Shown: piece by piece, positions 10,922 to 22,269 of the stretch
Layout: each line of letters starts with the position of its first letter
How positions within the stretch are numbered: position 1 is the stretch's first letter
NCBI GenBank assembly: GCA_000827495.1
Contig: KN817655.1
Location: forward strand, 26,375-89,621
Source of the DNA: Hypholoma sublateritium FD-334 SS-4
Taxonomy: Eukaryota; Basidiomycota; Agaricomycetes; Agaricales; Strophariaceae
Reading direction: 5' to 3'
Length of the DNA stretch: 63,247 bases
Made by a program: the position numbers and the translations under genes
The notes under the pieces: model-generated
The model's input: only the letters and a program-made list of their open reading frames with translations
What the model was told of the DNA's origin: nothing
Database searches by the model: none

Positions 10922-11761
10922 GAATTTCTATTATACGTCTTTGTAACAGCCTACTTTTGTTGCTCTCGCATTAATGATTGGTTTTCCAAGCAGCACTTGC
11001 AGATCAGCCGTCATCTCGCCCGCCATACCCCGTCGTATGCGGTTGGCCAGCGACGACCACGCCGCCCGGCGCTCCTTCCCAACTCCTTCGTGGTCTCTAG
11101 CCGCGACCTGTCCATCACATGCTCATCCGCACTGGCATCAACCCTGCTTGCTCTCGAAGTCTTTTTCAGGCGACCACATCACAAGCTGTATCGTCGCCAG
11201 CGTCCGTCCCAACAAGGCTGCAGGGAAGTTGGAACAGGCGATTTATCAAATGCGCGACGAAGGTTCGCTTCAGCGGATCTGCCTGCAACTGCGCCTTCTT
11301 GAATCTTACGCGCTCATCGTGCGTCACCGGCTCGTACAAGCTTACTAGGTGGTTAGGGTGAGTGTTGGCACAGTCAACACGTTGTAGGAGCTACAACCCG
11401 TTAGTGGTAGGTGAAATGTTTTCAGATAGAAATATTATACTTGGAAAATGTCCTTTGAATGTGCTGGCAGGTTGCCTTTGAGCGCCGTACCGAAAGACTG
11501 CGCTAAACGCATCCATTGTGGGTGCCTTATTGAATGCTCACGGTGGGGCAAGGCGCTTCCGCGCGCCGTCGATTGATCAGAACTACGGATCAGCGGGCGT
11601 GCAAATAAAGATCGCCGTCGATGAGTCCAGCGAGATCACTTCAGACCCAGGAAGGTCTAATATTTTGAAACGACATAGGTAGCTAAAAGGCATCTCCAAA
11701 CATATCCGATTCTAATCTAATAGTGACGAAACTGACAAGATTGATGAAATATTACAGATAT
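10922..11761. other. spacer with unrecognised ORFs
   Basis: Overlapping plus-strand ORFs at 10974-11361 are open because of high GC content. I recognise no family in them. The rest, 11362-11761, shows nothing. Confidence 0.4.
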
Positions 11762-12340
11762 TTAGTGACCATTCTGTTGTTCGTGCAAGTGGGTCTTGAG
11801 CATGTCGACCTCGAGCCGTAATGCTTCATTATCACCTTCTAGTTCGTTGTTGGAAGCCTTCATTTGTTCGAGATATTCGTTCGCTATACGGGCTTTCATT
11901 TCCTCTCGGTCCACTCGCTGTAAGGCAATTTATGTCAATGTGGGGTTCCGACAAGTATGGCTACGCGCACCTGGTGCATGTCATACATGTCGGCGAGCGA
12001 CTGGTCAAGCATCGCCTCGTACTTCATTTCAAGGGATTTGAAGCGCTAGAAGATGCCATTCAGACCATCAAAGGGTGGCGAAAAGTCAATTCACTCACAT
12101 CCTGGTGATCATCTAAAGAAGCTTGTAAACGAACAGCCTCTGATTCTAACTGTCGTATAACAAATATCAGCACCTAAGAGTAAATTGTTTAGTCACCACA
12201 CCAACTATGAAAGAAAGTGGACAAGCCTCAGTAGATGCTGCCTGCGGAAGACTTGATTAGCAAGTAGGCCACTAAGAGCGATAGAACTGGTGACTCACCC
12301 TGAGCGCGTCTTCTGGGAGATAGAGTAGGACGAGAGACAT
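11762..12340 (-). CDS. short coiled-coil protein (hypothetical)
   Basis: The start is the ATG at 12340, 40 bp after a TATAAAA box. Exon 1 reads MSLVLLYLPEDALR. Later exons are clearly coding helices: LESEAVRLQASLDDHQD, then RFKSLEMKYEAMLDQSLADM, then RVDREEMKARIANEYLEQMK with ALRLEVDMLKTHLHEQQ, ending at a TAA. Introns of about 50 nt separate these blocks, with donors GTGAGT, GTGAGT and GTGCGC. One junction near 12170-12250 is uncertain because the short AASTE exon joins poorly. Nearly the whole protein is heptad-like, with no other domain. Function unknown; a scaffold or partner-binding role is only an inference. Confidence 0.65.
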
Positions 12341-12365
12341 GGTGGGTAATGGAGAAATGAAGTGG

Positions 12366-12998
12366 TCATGGGAGGCAGATTTTATACTGGGTGGAAACAA
12401 AGGGACTGCAGGGCTTCGAGGTGCCGTCGACTCGTGCCGGTCTGACATTTACCGGCAGAGTAGTAGCTGGGTGTTGTGGTTTGTGTATTTTGAACCCTCC
12501 TGAAATCATCGCCCAATCATCGCCCTCCGATTCATGGGCATGAATCGTGAAGGAAAGGCGTAACGGCATGGCTGAGGCTGAAGGTTTGAATGCTGAAGTT
12601 TGGAGTTGGATAGCAGTGTCCTGGAACCCGCCGTCCACAGGGTCACGAAGTTCGCCCCGCCGAGTTGCTAGGTTGGTGCCTGATGCTTTTGGAGAATTGT
12701 CATCGTGATCTGTGAATATCAGAGGATATCAGATTGATATCGGATTCGACACGTCTTTTAATTTACGAAGGCTGTGAGTTGGTACAACTCACGTGCTTAG
12801 AACCTCGTACTCAGCGCCAAGTTACCGACGAGACTCTACGCAAAAAAATATCAGATTAGTAAATAGGTGCGACCCAACGGGTTGAAGATTGGAGTGGTTG
12901 ATTGAGTGGGCCCACCTTCAGCGGTCATTTGTCGCAGCCAAAATGAGCTTGTCTGCGCCGAGGTCGCGGACCACGGTGCTCGAGACCTGAAGCTGCGA
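12366..12998 (-). other. possible extra 3' exons of the AT-hook gene, or spacer
   Basis: A 90-codon minus-strand ORF (12638-12366) and short open blocks such as LGADKLILAATNDR (about 12960-12915) could be downstream exons of the AT-hook gene. No convincing chain of splice sites joins them, and the ORF overlaps the TATA box of the next gene. Confidence 0.3.
12380..12386 (-). promoter_or_regulatory. TATA box of the 12340 gene
   Basis: TATAAAA on the minus strand, 40 bp before the ATG. Confidence 0.6.
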
Positions 12999-13499
12999 TC
13001 AAACTTTAGGGGGGTTGTGTGTATCAAACGAAGACCCAGGCATCGAAACGTAGACCATGCGTGCGCACAGAGGCCATTCTTCTGAAGAGTCGGACTCTTC
13101 TTCTGAGATGGCTGGCTTTTCTGAATGTCGTTGAGTTGTCTTGCGAGGCGTTGAAGGTACTGCAGCTTGGTTGGGAGCCAACCGGACGTCGACCATTTCA
13201 ACCGCCGTGCTCTGCTTCAGTGGCTCATCATCATCAGATGACGATGATTCATAAGAAATAATCGGTTTTCGTGACTCATTCTTCACCTTGGCCTTGGGAG
13301 GCCTTCCTTGTCGCTTAGGCATTTCCACGCCCACTTGCTCCACATCCTCAGGGACCACAGAAGACGAGACGCGGATGGTGGTAGTTTCGTCAACAGTTTC
13401 CTGGACGGCTGTGAGGTGGTTATTGATAGAGCCAACTTTCGACTAACCTGGACCAGCTTTAACCCTAGGTCTTCCTGCTTTACGTTTGGGGGTATCCAT
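12999..13499 (-). CDS. AT-hook protein, putative DNA-binding
   Basis: The first exon starts MDTPKRKAGRPRVKAGP, with a canonical AT-hook core (GRPR in a basic context). A short intron (GTTAGT...CACAG, about 39 nt) follows. Exon 2 has a second AT-hook-like block (MPKRQGRPPKAKVK), a serine/acid patch (SYESSSSDDDEP), a basic TPRKTTQRH stretch and a second acidic patch (SEEESDSSEEW), and ends at a TGA at 12999. The composition fits a small minor-groove-binding chromatin protein. Oddity: its ATG lies in frame with, and directly after, the last exon of the enoyl-CoA hydratase relic upstream. The real transcript may therefore start further upstream or may have captured that sequence. Confidence 0.6.
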
Positions 13500-14289
13500 T
13501 TCCGGGCTGGTCAGAAGTGTCTCATACAACGCCCTTTCAAAATCGAGACCTTGGGCAAGTTAGCATAGGTGATACTAATTATGAAGAGGTGTACCTGTTT
13601 CCAAGGGTAAATCCTCCAATCTGGAGATGGCCCAGCACGGAGCGCTAAAGGCGCTAAAAAAGGATCAGCTCAATGAACGGGCTTATGTGATGAAGTGCAC
13701 ACCGTTTCGAGCTATCGCCTCAGCCAAAATGAGGGAGTGATCGAAGACCGTTGTCCCGGGGGTCGAGACATAGCTGACAAGACCTACCATTGGAGATCAT
13801 TAGTATTATTCATGGAACACAGTTGGAAGGATAGAAACTAGCCCCATTCGAGCGCCACCGTAGAGGTCAGCGCCTGCCCCGTGAATATCAAGTCTTTCGC
13901 TTTCGCTAGACCCAGTAGTCTCATTGCTCTCTGGGTTCCACTGGCACCAGGAATGATCCCCAGGCCACTTTCGAGTAGCCCAATCTTTGTGACATCGTTA
14001 CCTGACATACATAAGCACAGGGACGAGGAAATGGGCAATGGAGCTTACCGGCAACGCGTAGATCGCAGGCCAAGCTCAGTGACAAACCGCCTCCAAGGGC
14101 AGGACTGTCAATGGCGGCGATGAGTCGGTGGGGCGGCATTTGGAGTCGGATTCGAGCTTCACAAGCACGTCGCATGGATCCGCGAGAAATTTGGAAACCT
14201 GTAGTTGCGACATGGTCCCGCGCTCAACAAGGTCAGCGCCAGCGCAGAACGACCCGACTGTCGATGAACCGAGTATCAAAACGCGAACA
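13500..14289 (-). pseudogene. enoyl-CoA hydratase / methylglutaconyl-CoA hydratase-like pseudogene
   Basis: Family blocks in order: GSFCAGADLVERGTMS, VSKFLAD, then in another frame LIAAIDSPALGGGLSLSLAC with DLRVAG, an intron, [33 protein letters not shown], another intron, LVSYVSTPGTTVFD, and finally AISRLEDLPLET and LDFERALYETLLTS. The oxyanion-hole motifs (FCAGAD and ALGGG) and the catalytic GIIPGASG region are present. Two frameshifts break it, one after KLES and one before AISRLEDLP, and the N-terminal exons are missing above 14289. In the intact family this enzyme hydrates enoyl-CoA esters in mitochondrial leucine or fatty acid breakdown. Confidence 0.8.
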
Positions 14290-14488
14290 CTGTTATGGAA
14301 AATGTTATGTCATATTTGTAGTGTATTAAGGTTAGGGTTAGGACCATTGGGTCATCGCATCCCCCTTGTTAAGTATCACCCCTTTGTTTCGCCACCGATT
14401 CGCAAAGTTCAAACTGCCCTTTCTGTCGTAGAATTTCCCCTCCCATCTGTCAATAGACTGTAGCACACCTCAGAATTTCAAAGCTTTA

Positions 14489-15022
14489 ATGTCGGACAAT
14501 ACGGTGTGCTATGCCCTACCGCAATAACACAAATACTCAATTGCCTGACTTGTGCTGCATCCCAGATCGCCGTGATTGAAAGAATCACCCAACGACTCGA
14601 CCAATTACTGGCTGATAACAATGAAATCCGGAATGAAAATGCGAGAATATCTAACGAGCTTCAACATATTGCCCAAGTCAGTATAACATTGATTAGTAAT
14701 ATAATAGCACCATACTGATTTCCTCTTACCCTGATAGTTGCGGGTCCAAGACCAGACAATTATTGAGGATTTGAACAAGAAGCTTCAGGAAGCCCATACT
14801 GTACGTCGGCCTTTTCGAACATATTCACCATTACTCACATCATCCGTGAAGAGTCTGAAAGCTACAGCCGAGGATTTACTGTTGGTGAAGAGAGAGAAGG
14901 ATGTACTAGAAGGCAATTGCTTGTCGATCTCTGGAGAAATCTTAAAGTTCGCCAACGTGGGTTTCATGCTTACCCAGCCTGAGAGAGTATACGGAAGAAA
15001 TGTGCCAATTAATGATGCTTGA
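14489..15022 (+). CDS. short coiled-coil protein (hypothetical)
   Basis: Exon 1 is only five codons (MSDNT) before a GTGTGC donor. The next exons read IAVIERITQRLDQLLADN with IRNENARISNELQHIAQ, then LRVQDQTIIEDLNKKLQEAH, then SLKATAEDLLLVKREKDVLE, and end NVPINDA and TGA. Introns are 50-65 nt and every junction is phase 0. The acceptor of the last intron (GAAG) is weak. The product of about 120 residues is almost wholly helical and charged, like the genes at 11762, 23363 and 55969. Function unknown. Confidence 0.6.
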
Positions 15023-15122
15023 CCTCATCTAAATACATGTTACCTATGTGTCTTATCATAACAATGTACTGCCTGTTGAAATTCAGCTAAAAGATTAGCT
15101 ATAGACTTGCTCGATGACCACC

Positions 15123-15797
15123 TTAAACATTGCTGCAGTAACTTCCACTTCCACTGGGCTCATGGCAGCGCCGACAGCTTACGCTCGGTGATGGTGTCGA
15201 GGGGGCCAGGCTTGGGAGGTTAAGTGGTGATGGCGCGGGCGCAGAAGCGAGCAGCGGGATCTTGTTCGGACCAGATTGAGCCGGGCGGCGATGGCACAAC
15301 GGACGATGCGACGACGACCTTCTCTGCATCAGGCTGCGGCGGCTCGGACTCCGAATCTCAGAGGTGGAGCGAGGACATCGTTGGCTTGCTCGCTCCGGCG
15401 GGATGGCACCGATCGCGTCGATAAGCACGTCCACAGTGGCGTACACCGACGGTGCCTCCGAGGCGGAGTGATAGTCTGTCTCCATTCCCGGCTCCTGCGT
15501 GGCATGTGCACGCCCGTCCCCTCCTGCGAGACGCTGTCCCATCCGACTGCGACGCCGACGCGTCTGTAAGTATGTGAGCGCAGGCTGGCGACGCCGCACC
15601 ACCGGATCTCCTGTGCGAACGACGAGAGTGTCGACAGTGAGTCCGCGAACGACACATCCGACGCGCCGCCTTTGCTTCCGTTGCGATACGAACCTGCACT
15701 GCTCAGGCAGTAGCGCGCCATTAGCATCGTGGTCGACGGGGTATGCCTTCGTGTTGCCTTCGCGGGGCGCTCGCCGTGGTCCCGCCGGTAAAAGCAA
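15123..15797 (-). CDS. GC-rich ORF, doubtful
   Basis: A 224-codon minus-strand ORF with parts that look coding by third-position bias (TDYHSASEAPSVYATVD with VLIDAIGAIPPERA) and a neighbouring frame with DVSFADSLSTLSSFAQEI. A spliced gene on this strand is possible, but I cannot join the blocks cleanly and recognise no domain. GC content alone can keep frames open here. Confidence 0.28.
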   Translation of the reverse strand: MLLPAGPRRAPREGNTKAYPVDHDANGALLPEQCRFVSQRKQRRRVGCVVRGLTVDTLVVRTGDPVVRRRQPALTYLQTRRRRSRMGQRLAGGDGRAHATQEPGMETDYHSASEAPSVYATVDVLIDAIGAIPPERASQRCPRSTSEIRSPSRRSLMQRRSSSHRPLCHRRPAQSGPNKIPLLASAPAPSPLNLPSLAPSTPSPSVSCRRCHEPSGSGSYCSNV

Positions 15798-15826
15798 TTG
15801 CGCCGGTATAACTTGTCGCGCCCGTT

Positions 15827-16141
15827 ATGCTTATGGCGTCGGACACCGTCATCGTAAGCCGACCATTTGCGGACGTCCGCGAGGTGTGCGAGAGGTACGT
15901 TGAGCGCGCCCCGTTTGCAGAGCCGCTGAAGAAGTGCTCGTCCGAGACGTCGGACCGCGCGCTGTCGCTGCCTCACCCCGTCTACGGCAGCGGCGTCATG
16001 AAGATGTCCTTCCTGATCGTCACCGGCAAGGCGCCGAACAACGCCGGTGGATCACCGCAGACTGGAACACCTATTGAGGTCCGCCATCGTGCCCATGCGG
16101 GGCTGGGTGGTGATGACGCGCGCACCGCCCGGGTAGAGTAA
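15827..16141 (+). CDS. GC-rich ORF, doubtful
   Basis: A 104-codon ORF with strong G/C third positions over VIVSRPFADVREVCERYVE and SLPHPVYGSGVMKMSFLIV. A competing minus-strand reading from 16252 contains a hydrophobic block (LSRQSSFVFVLLHYSRM) that looks like the end of a membrane protein. I cannot decide between the two and recognise no family. Confidence 0.28.
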   Translation: MLMASDTVIVSRPFADVREVCERYVERAPFAEPLKKCSSETSDRALSLPHPVYGSGVMKMSFLIVTGKAPNNAGGSPQTGTPIEVRHRAHAGLGGDDARTARVE

Positions 16142-16252
16142 CAATGTCGTTGACCATGCGCGAGTAGTGCAAGAGAACGAAGACGAAGGACGATTGGCGC
16201 GAGAGAGTTGCGGTCCACATGAAATCGGAGATGTTAGCCAGGACGGACACAT

Positions 16253-18214
16253 GTACAGTCGAAACGAGCTGTTGTTCTAGATGCTGCTTCTGCCGTCGAT
16301 TGATAGGATCGTCCTGTGCGCGAGCAGGTGATAGAAGCCATATCTGGGACTGCGATAGGCCTGTTGACGGCCTCCCTGTTTTTATAAAGGGGTTCAGGAT
16401 GTAACCACTTTACGTTAGTTGTTCATGATGCGTACGATGGCTGTGAGGTCTAGAGGCCCAGTCAAAAGCGAGCTTTAACGTAGTAATCAGATAGAGTGAG
16501 AGGAGAGGGTCCTCTACGTCGGATCGTGACAGGAAAGGTACTACAAAATATTAGTCGGGGGAAATTTTCAGCAGAAAAGCTTGAGAAAAGCACACAGGCT
16601 TGCGACTCCGCAAGCACCAGTGGATATGTTTGAACTTGGTCATTGGCGGCGTCGTTGCCGCGTATGTCGAGCGTGGAAGCATGATATAGTAGCGGATTCA
16701 GTTATCGCAATCCTCGAATGCGAAGGAGAAATAAAGGGCAAAGAAAGATAGATTTAGAGGCGGCGCATACCATTGGACTCAAGTACAAGTACTAGCATGC
16801 CGCACGTGTTGCTATAAATTATGTAATAATCTGGCGCTTGCTTGCTCCGAGCTTGCTCTCACTGCAACTTGCTCTCTTTACTCACCGTGTCCTACGCCCC
16901 AGTCCGTCCTTACGCAGTCTCAAACTATTTCCGTCGACGACCGTCAATTAAATACTTCGCTATCTTCGTTGATCATCACTCGCAAGTTGGTAACAGTGTG
17001 CTCTGGCATGTTCAGCGCCCTGATAACAGGTTACAGCGCTGTTCAAGAGGCACAGCGTCTCATCACGCCGTACGAGTAACGACACGACGCAGGGAGGTGT
17101 GCTGCATATCGGAGGCCCTGTGTACTTGTCTACGGACCCACGATTCCAGCCACAGTGTCGCACACCAACGTGCAACACTTCCGTTCTCATAACGCACATG
17201 CACGCCTAGCGGCGCGCCGCGTCTGTCAACGGTGGCAGTGTTTCATGTGGGCCTGGCATGAGGCCGTTTTATTCCCCGCCCCCGGCCTTCTTCATCGCCC
17301 ACCCTCCGGCCTCTGAAATCGCAAGAACAGGGCCCTCGAGGGTCTTACCTCCGCCGCCGCCGTTGCCAGCCGCCACGACCCACCACCGCCATGTTCATCG
17401 CACCCACCTGTCCACCGCCACATCACTGATCGCCCAACCACGAACAAGCAAAGGACACGCGCACGCGCCTACAATGCCCGTGATCGAAGTGTGCACTGAC
17501 CCCACCATCCAGATGTCCAACAAGACCACACCCGAGGAAGAGTCCCAGCTCCTCATCTGCCTCTGGAGCATCGTCCTTGTGCACGACCGCGGCACCTCGA
17601 TCTTCCTACGCCCCTGAAATTTCTATGTGAGCATCCAGCCTACTCATATTCGTTGCCAATTTACTGATGGCCCCAGCTTCCCCGTAGTTGCATGCGCCGT
17701 TTCTGTATCCTCCGCCTTTCCCCGGACCCCTCTACCTCACCAACAGTAAAACGACTAAGGTCGCTTCGACTCAAAGTCAGCCGCATCTGAGTTGGCTCTA
17801 TACGGGTCAGCCAATCATCTGTATGTCTATAATTTTCTTGCTAGAAGTACCGTCTTCATACTCCAAGAGCTACTTCCTTTCCAGAACCCTCATTATTAGG
17901 TCTATACTACCGTGACAGACTAGCCCGACAACATTGAGATGACGCTAGGGCAATGTTCAAGAGATGACGACGCGACCGGTGACGTCGCCCTGCGCACCAC
18001 TGCCTTACCTGTACCTGACTACGGCGGAATTCTCCTCGACCTTCCGTCCTCCCTACGTCACTCTAACGATGGATGGTTGCCGGCTTGGCTCAACTCATGT
18101 AGGCAACTGACAAACATCGGCCAGATACTTCGATCACTTTTTTGCATAATCATAGTACTATTCAGGCTTAAGATATCTAATGAAATCGAGTATAACAAAA
18201 AAATGTGCTAGCCC
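16253..18214. other. long spacer, no supported gene
   Basis: ORFs at 16842-17192, 17258-17617 (proline/histidine-rich start) and 17939-18211 are each unsupported by motifs or splice structure. Confidence 0.4.
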
Positions 18215-19560
18215 TTATAAGTCCTGATGATCCTTTTCCAGATCAATTTTGATCGTGGATAGACTCGACTCGTGGGCATAACCGATGCCTTCTTCAGATT
18301 GAATTATATCGATGGCTTTTAGCCTGTCGATCTGCCCAGGCGGAATATTGTCCTTCAGGACAGTGGCGGACTCATGACGTGAGGCAAAATGCATGGTTTG
18401 AACGTGTCTGTCGAGTGAGCTCTTTATTTGCTCTCGCCAGCGGATGTAGTCTTGTATATCGTGGTCATTCAGGTGAGGTAGGTGAAGTACTGGCTGTTCG
18501 GTGTCGTTGAACCTCTTGTCATGGATCTTGGTACATATCAGCATCCACGAAGCTTTGAGAGAACTTATACTATGGAATGGGTGACGAACCTTCCAAAGGT
18601 GTTCAGCTGCAAAGGCAACAGCGGCAAACATTACAATCATCTTGAACGTCCATTCCAAAACGAATCCTACATTCCAACGCAAGGCGTTGGCCATCGCTTC
18701 GTGTCTTTTTGGAGTCCACCTCCATAACTTGATTGGACTAGGAGCGAATCCAAAGTTGTCTCTTACGGATGCCGAAGCGATCAAAACCGATCCATCTGTG
18801 TCGTCGTGCACCTGTCAAGATTTTAAAATCAATGTAAACTATGAAGAACTTCAGGCAAGGCAATGACTGACCGCAATGGTCTCCACCCCCCCGCTTTTTG
18901 AATGAGTGATCTTCTTGAGCACACGACCGGATTTACGATCGAATATGTACACTTTGCCGTGGTCACTCCCAGCAATCACGGCTTGCGATGCATTGGCGAA
19001 GACAACACTTTTTGCATATGTTTTTGAGGGCTTCCCTACCTCCAGCATTCGAACAAATTTGAACTTAGCCCCCTTCGCGCTTTGTTCAAGTCCGTATATG
19101 TCAAATCCGCTAGCCACATTGTCGATCACAATAAGGCTGCGCTCCTCATCCATTGCCGCATTGCCGCTTTTCATTGGATGTCATAAGTTGTTATCAGTAG
19201 AACTAAATGATATTGGATCCACATACATTTGGGGCCCGAGCTGCTCCCTGGAGATGACCATCCCATCGGACCCACTGCACTTGTACCTAGAATAGTATAT
19301 AGTTTAGCTGCTATACCCACTTTTCAAGGAGCCAGGACTTACAAGCCACCGTCGTAGAGACCAAATACGTAGACATCCTTAGTCGGGTTTTTGTCGAATA
19401 CCAATGCTTTCGGGACGATATCTCTTTCTGGGCCATGCCTTCTGGAGAAGACTGCCTTGATTTCGCAGGTGCTTGAATCGAAATCCCAGACTTGAAAGCA
19501 CTTATCACGAGTACCAGTTGCTACCCGAGTGAACGAGGGGGCTGAGATATCGGCAGTCAT
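18215..19560 (-). CDS. WD40-repeat protein with C-terminal transmembrane region
   Basis: Four exons give about 385 residues. Exon 1 starts MTADISAPSFTRVATGTRDK and holds a WD-type blade (CFQVWDFDSSTCEIKAVFS). Further beta-blade-like segments follow (DVYVFGLYDGG, SLIVIDNVASGFDIYGLE, SQAVIAGSDHGKVYIFDRKS, GSVLIASASVRD, PIKLWRWTPKR). After the propeller part come a hydrophobic segment (KMIVMFAAVAFAAEHLW) and a charged tail of about 110 residues ending KIDLEKDHQDL. Introns carry donors GTAAGT, GTATGT and GTCAGT. The propeller is short (a normal one needs seven blades, about 300 residues), so the 5' end may have been lost or be elsewhere. It is read divergently from the gene at 19669 with about 108 bp between the ATGs. 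Role unknown; protein-protein scaffolding at a membrane is an inference. Confidence 0.65.
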
Positions 19561-19668
19561 GGGGCCTGGCCCAAAGGGACGTCACATGTGAAGTATGGTA
19601 GGTATATAACCTGCTGCCCAACTGCCGCAGCCTCCCCGGAACAAATTTACCGAATTGTCACTTCAGCA
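19561..19668. promoter_or_regulatory. compact bidirectional promoter region
   Basis: Only 108 bp separate the divergent ATGs at 19560 (minus) and 19669 (plus). A near-palindromic GGTATATAACC element at about 19601-19611 could serve as TATA box in both directions. Confidence 0.45.
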
Positions 19669-20639
19669 ATGTCCGATAGTAGACGTACCTCTTCCTTCAG
19701 TTGGGAAATACCTCCTTTCTATGAGGCTAACGACATATCACCACACCCCACTCTTCCCATTCTCCTCGCGCAGACGGAACTTATTGTCCAGCAGCCGCAG
19801 GAGCTACTGGCTACGCAGGAGATTGGACCGCGCTCTTCCCCTTTAGCCGACCGTCATCAACGCGCCCGCGTTCGCTTCACGCCAAATAAAGCTCGTGTCG
19901 GTGCTCCCTCTGTTTCGCGCGAAGCCACTCCCGGACGTTTGACTCGCGGTCGGGACAGTTCTACTGCCCCTCCTTCCAGATCTGGTTCAGCTGCACCGTC
20001 GGAACATGAAGATTGGTCATCCAACAGAGGTGGCTCTGCTCCACCTGCGGATCGTGCGCGAACGAGGGGGAACAGTACTTCCAGAGCTGGCTCTGCGGCT
20101 CCACCAGACCGTGACCAAACAAGGCGTGATAGTGATGCATATTCAGATGAATTGATTCCTAAGCCTGAAGGTGAGGCAGGACGACCCAAGCGCGGCGGCT
20201 ACAATCTACAGACGGCACTAGGGTGGCCAACAAATGAATACCTTCGTTTCAAGGTACGCCGCAGTCCATCCGATGATTGGTCTTGGCTAATTTAAATGCC
20301 GAATTGCGCTGGAAGTTATTCATCAAGAAAGCTGTAGAGGATCACCTCGAACCATCGAAAACATTCTCCGATCAATCCCTTGAGTCTTTGTATACAGTCC
20401 AAGCCCTGGTGAGTAATATTTCGGACAAGCCATCGAATGTCATTTTGGTTGAAGGGCTTCACTCTCTTCAGGCGGCCGAAACTTTCCCTGTATTGGCAGA
20501 TTACGTCGATTGGTGGCCGGCCACAGACTTCATCCGGGTAGAGTTACATTATACCCGCAGTCGCGCTAAAGACAAGAGTAAAACTGAAGACGCTGCTCTG
20601 GGAAAGAAGATTAGACAGCAAAGAACCCGGAAGCCTTGA
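19669..20639 (+). CDS. Ser/Ala/Pro-rich disordered protein with conserved C-terminal part (hypothetical)
   Basis: Exon 1 (19669-20252) starts MSDSRRTSSFSWEIPPFYEA. It contains three imperfect repeats around GSAAPSEHEDW, GSAPPADRARTR and GSAAPPDRDQTR, is arginine/serine-rich, and ends GWPTNEYLRFK. A 67-nt intron (GTACGC...GGAAG, branch-like CTAAT) leads to LFIKKAVEDHLEPSKTFSDQ. A probable second intron of 63 nt (GTGAGT...TTCAG) leads to AAETFPVLADYVDWWPATDF and a basic tail ending QQRTRKP. The protein is about 270 residues. The C-terminal half looks like a folded small domain; I cannot name it. Confidence 0.6.
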
Positions 20640-21211
20640 GACTCATACTTAGACTGCCCTTAGTTGTGTCCAGATGTCTCAGATTATACACTTAGAATAG
20701 CGCGCTGTAGCATATAGTATGTCCACAGTCCATAGAGAATGCCTTTTTTCGAGATGAGTGGTAGCTTGCAGGTTCAAGTGAGGAGGGCCCCGGCATCGAT
20801 CCGTTTTCCGGGCCGGGGAGGCCACGCAAAAGGCATCTGAGGCAAATAAATATCAATATCCCGATATTGCCTCGACCCGGACTCCGTCTAGCGTCTAACC
20901 TTCAACTTCAAGCCAACTGCAAACTTTCAAAGCCGTCGAAATACCGAGTCCGCTCATATGGCCGCCTTCAGAAGAAGATTAGGCCGCCTGTATTCTCATT
21001 TCAAGGGGCACCATGAGTCATCGACCAACGCGTCCACTGCTGGCACCAAACGTCCACGCCCACGGTCCACGCCCACGGAGCCCCTTGCGAGATCGGATAC
21101 CATCGAATGGTACCCACTTTATGTAGTTAACAGAAGGGCTTTCTCAGGTAGCGTACATGCTTTCCTACGGTAGGTATCTCAGGCTAATTCTATGGTACGA
21201 AGCACTAGCTA
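20640..21211 (+). other. spacer with a small unsupported ORF
   Basis: A 71-codon ORF (20958-21173, MAAFRRRLGRLYSHFKGHHE) follows an AT-rich promoter-like stretch, but it has no motif. Otherwise nothing is seen. Confidence 0.3.
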
Positions 21212-21400
21212 GATTACTTGTCGCTGTGCGCCCGGTCATCCTCGCCATCAACATCGCCGACACATCAATCACGATTCCCGATGTCGTCTACGCCATCTAC
21301 GAGGGCTAGACCCCAGAAGTACATGTCTTGGCATAGGGTGGCTAGTCGAGCCTCAACCAACAGATCATCATCCATCAACTCGGACTATCACGCGGCGAAG
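21212..21400 (+). pseudogene. DExH-box RNA helicase fragment (motifs V-VI)
   Basis: RPVILAINIADTSITIPDVV followed by YAIYEG matches the motif V region of DEAH/DExH helicases (usual form ILATNIAETSITIPDVVYVID). After a stop, a shifted frame gives WHRVASRASTNRSS, like the segment before motif VI. Stops and frameshifts, and the absence of motifs I-III nearby, show it is a remnant. Confidence 0.65.
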
Positions 21401-21463
21401 AAGCTCTGCATCCCCAACTCCCTTGCGTAGTCAACAGCACCTCTCATTCAGAAGATGGAGGTG

Positions 21464-21485
21464 CCCCCCCCCCCCCCCCCCCCCC
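21464..21485. repeat. 22-base C homopolymer
   Basis: An uninterrupted run of C. The exact length is likely to be unreliable in the assembly. Confidence 0.9.
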
Positions 21486-22269
21486 AGGCTATGTACAGCG
21501 TGGGCGTCGTCGAAGTGTTAGCCGGCCGCCAAGTTTCCAGCTCGCGATACGACATTCCGTGGGACTGACCGTGTCATTCGTACTCAATACGAACAACGGC
21601 TCGTATCCACTCCTCAGTGCCCTCGAATACTTGGTTCCAGCCTAATTTTGGCATTAAGACCGGCGAGCGGGCATTCCGTACATAAGGTATTTTTTGTTCA
21701 GGTTTGGCCGGACATCTATTCTGACACGATGTAGGCCTATGTCACAACCCATCGAGTGTCAGCCGCCGCACAAGCGATTCCCCAGACCACAACGGCACGC
21801 AGCGAAGCAATGGACGGCAGCCTGGAATGCCACGACTGGCTACTATCAGCCATCATGAAACCCGAGCGTGCAGCTCTCCTTCCTCCCCCCTCCCCATCGC
21901 CGTAGCTTTCCCTGTACAATTTCGGGAGCACCTCCCCAATGCCACAAACATCGACGATACAGAACGTGGGACCTTATCCCACAGCAAGTACATGTCCCTC
22001 AGCTTCTTTCCGGCATCCGACAACGGCGACATCGATGCCGAGCTCAGTACCTCCAACTCACCCATCACAGGCCCCACGACTAGAGGCTATTTTTACCACA
22101 AGACGAGCCTTCAAAGATGGGCGATGGCGGCGGCATAGCCCGTCGATGATTCCAGATCAGCACTGCAATCGACCCTATTACTTCTGATTGAACAGCTCAA
22201 CTTCAAGCGCGATATGACAAATGACTATGGTCTTACCAGCGTCATCGATCTTCTGCGGGTGCATGCCCA
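21486..22269. other. no recognised gene
   Basis: Short conflicting ORFs only. It lies between two pseudogene fragments and is probably decayed sequence of the same kind. Confidence 0.35.

Noticed and set aside
12366..12638. Independent 90-codon minus-strand gene
   Set aside because: No motif, and its 3' end overlaps the TATA box of the next gene. It could only be an exon, and no clean splice joins it.
14325..14345. TTAGGG-like telomere repeat (GGTTAGGGTTAGG)
   Set aside because: Only two units. A similar CCCTAACCC at about 27514 is part of an intron boundary. No true telomeric array.
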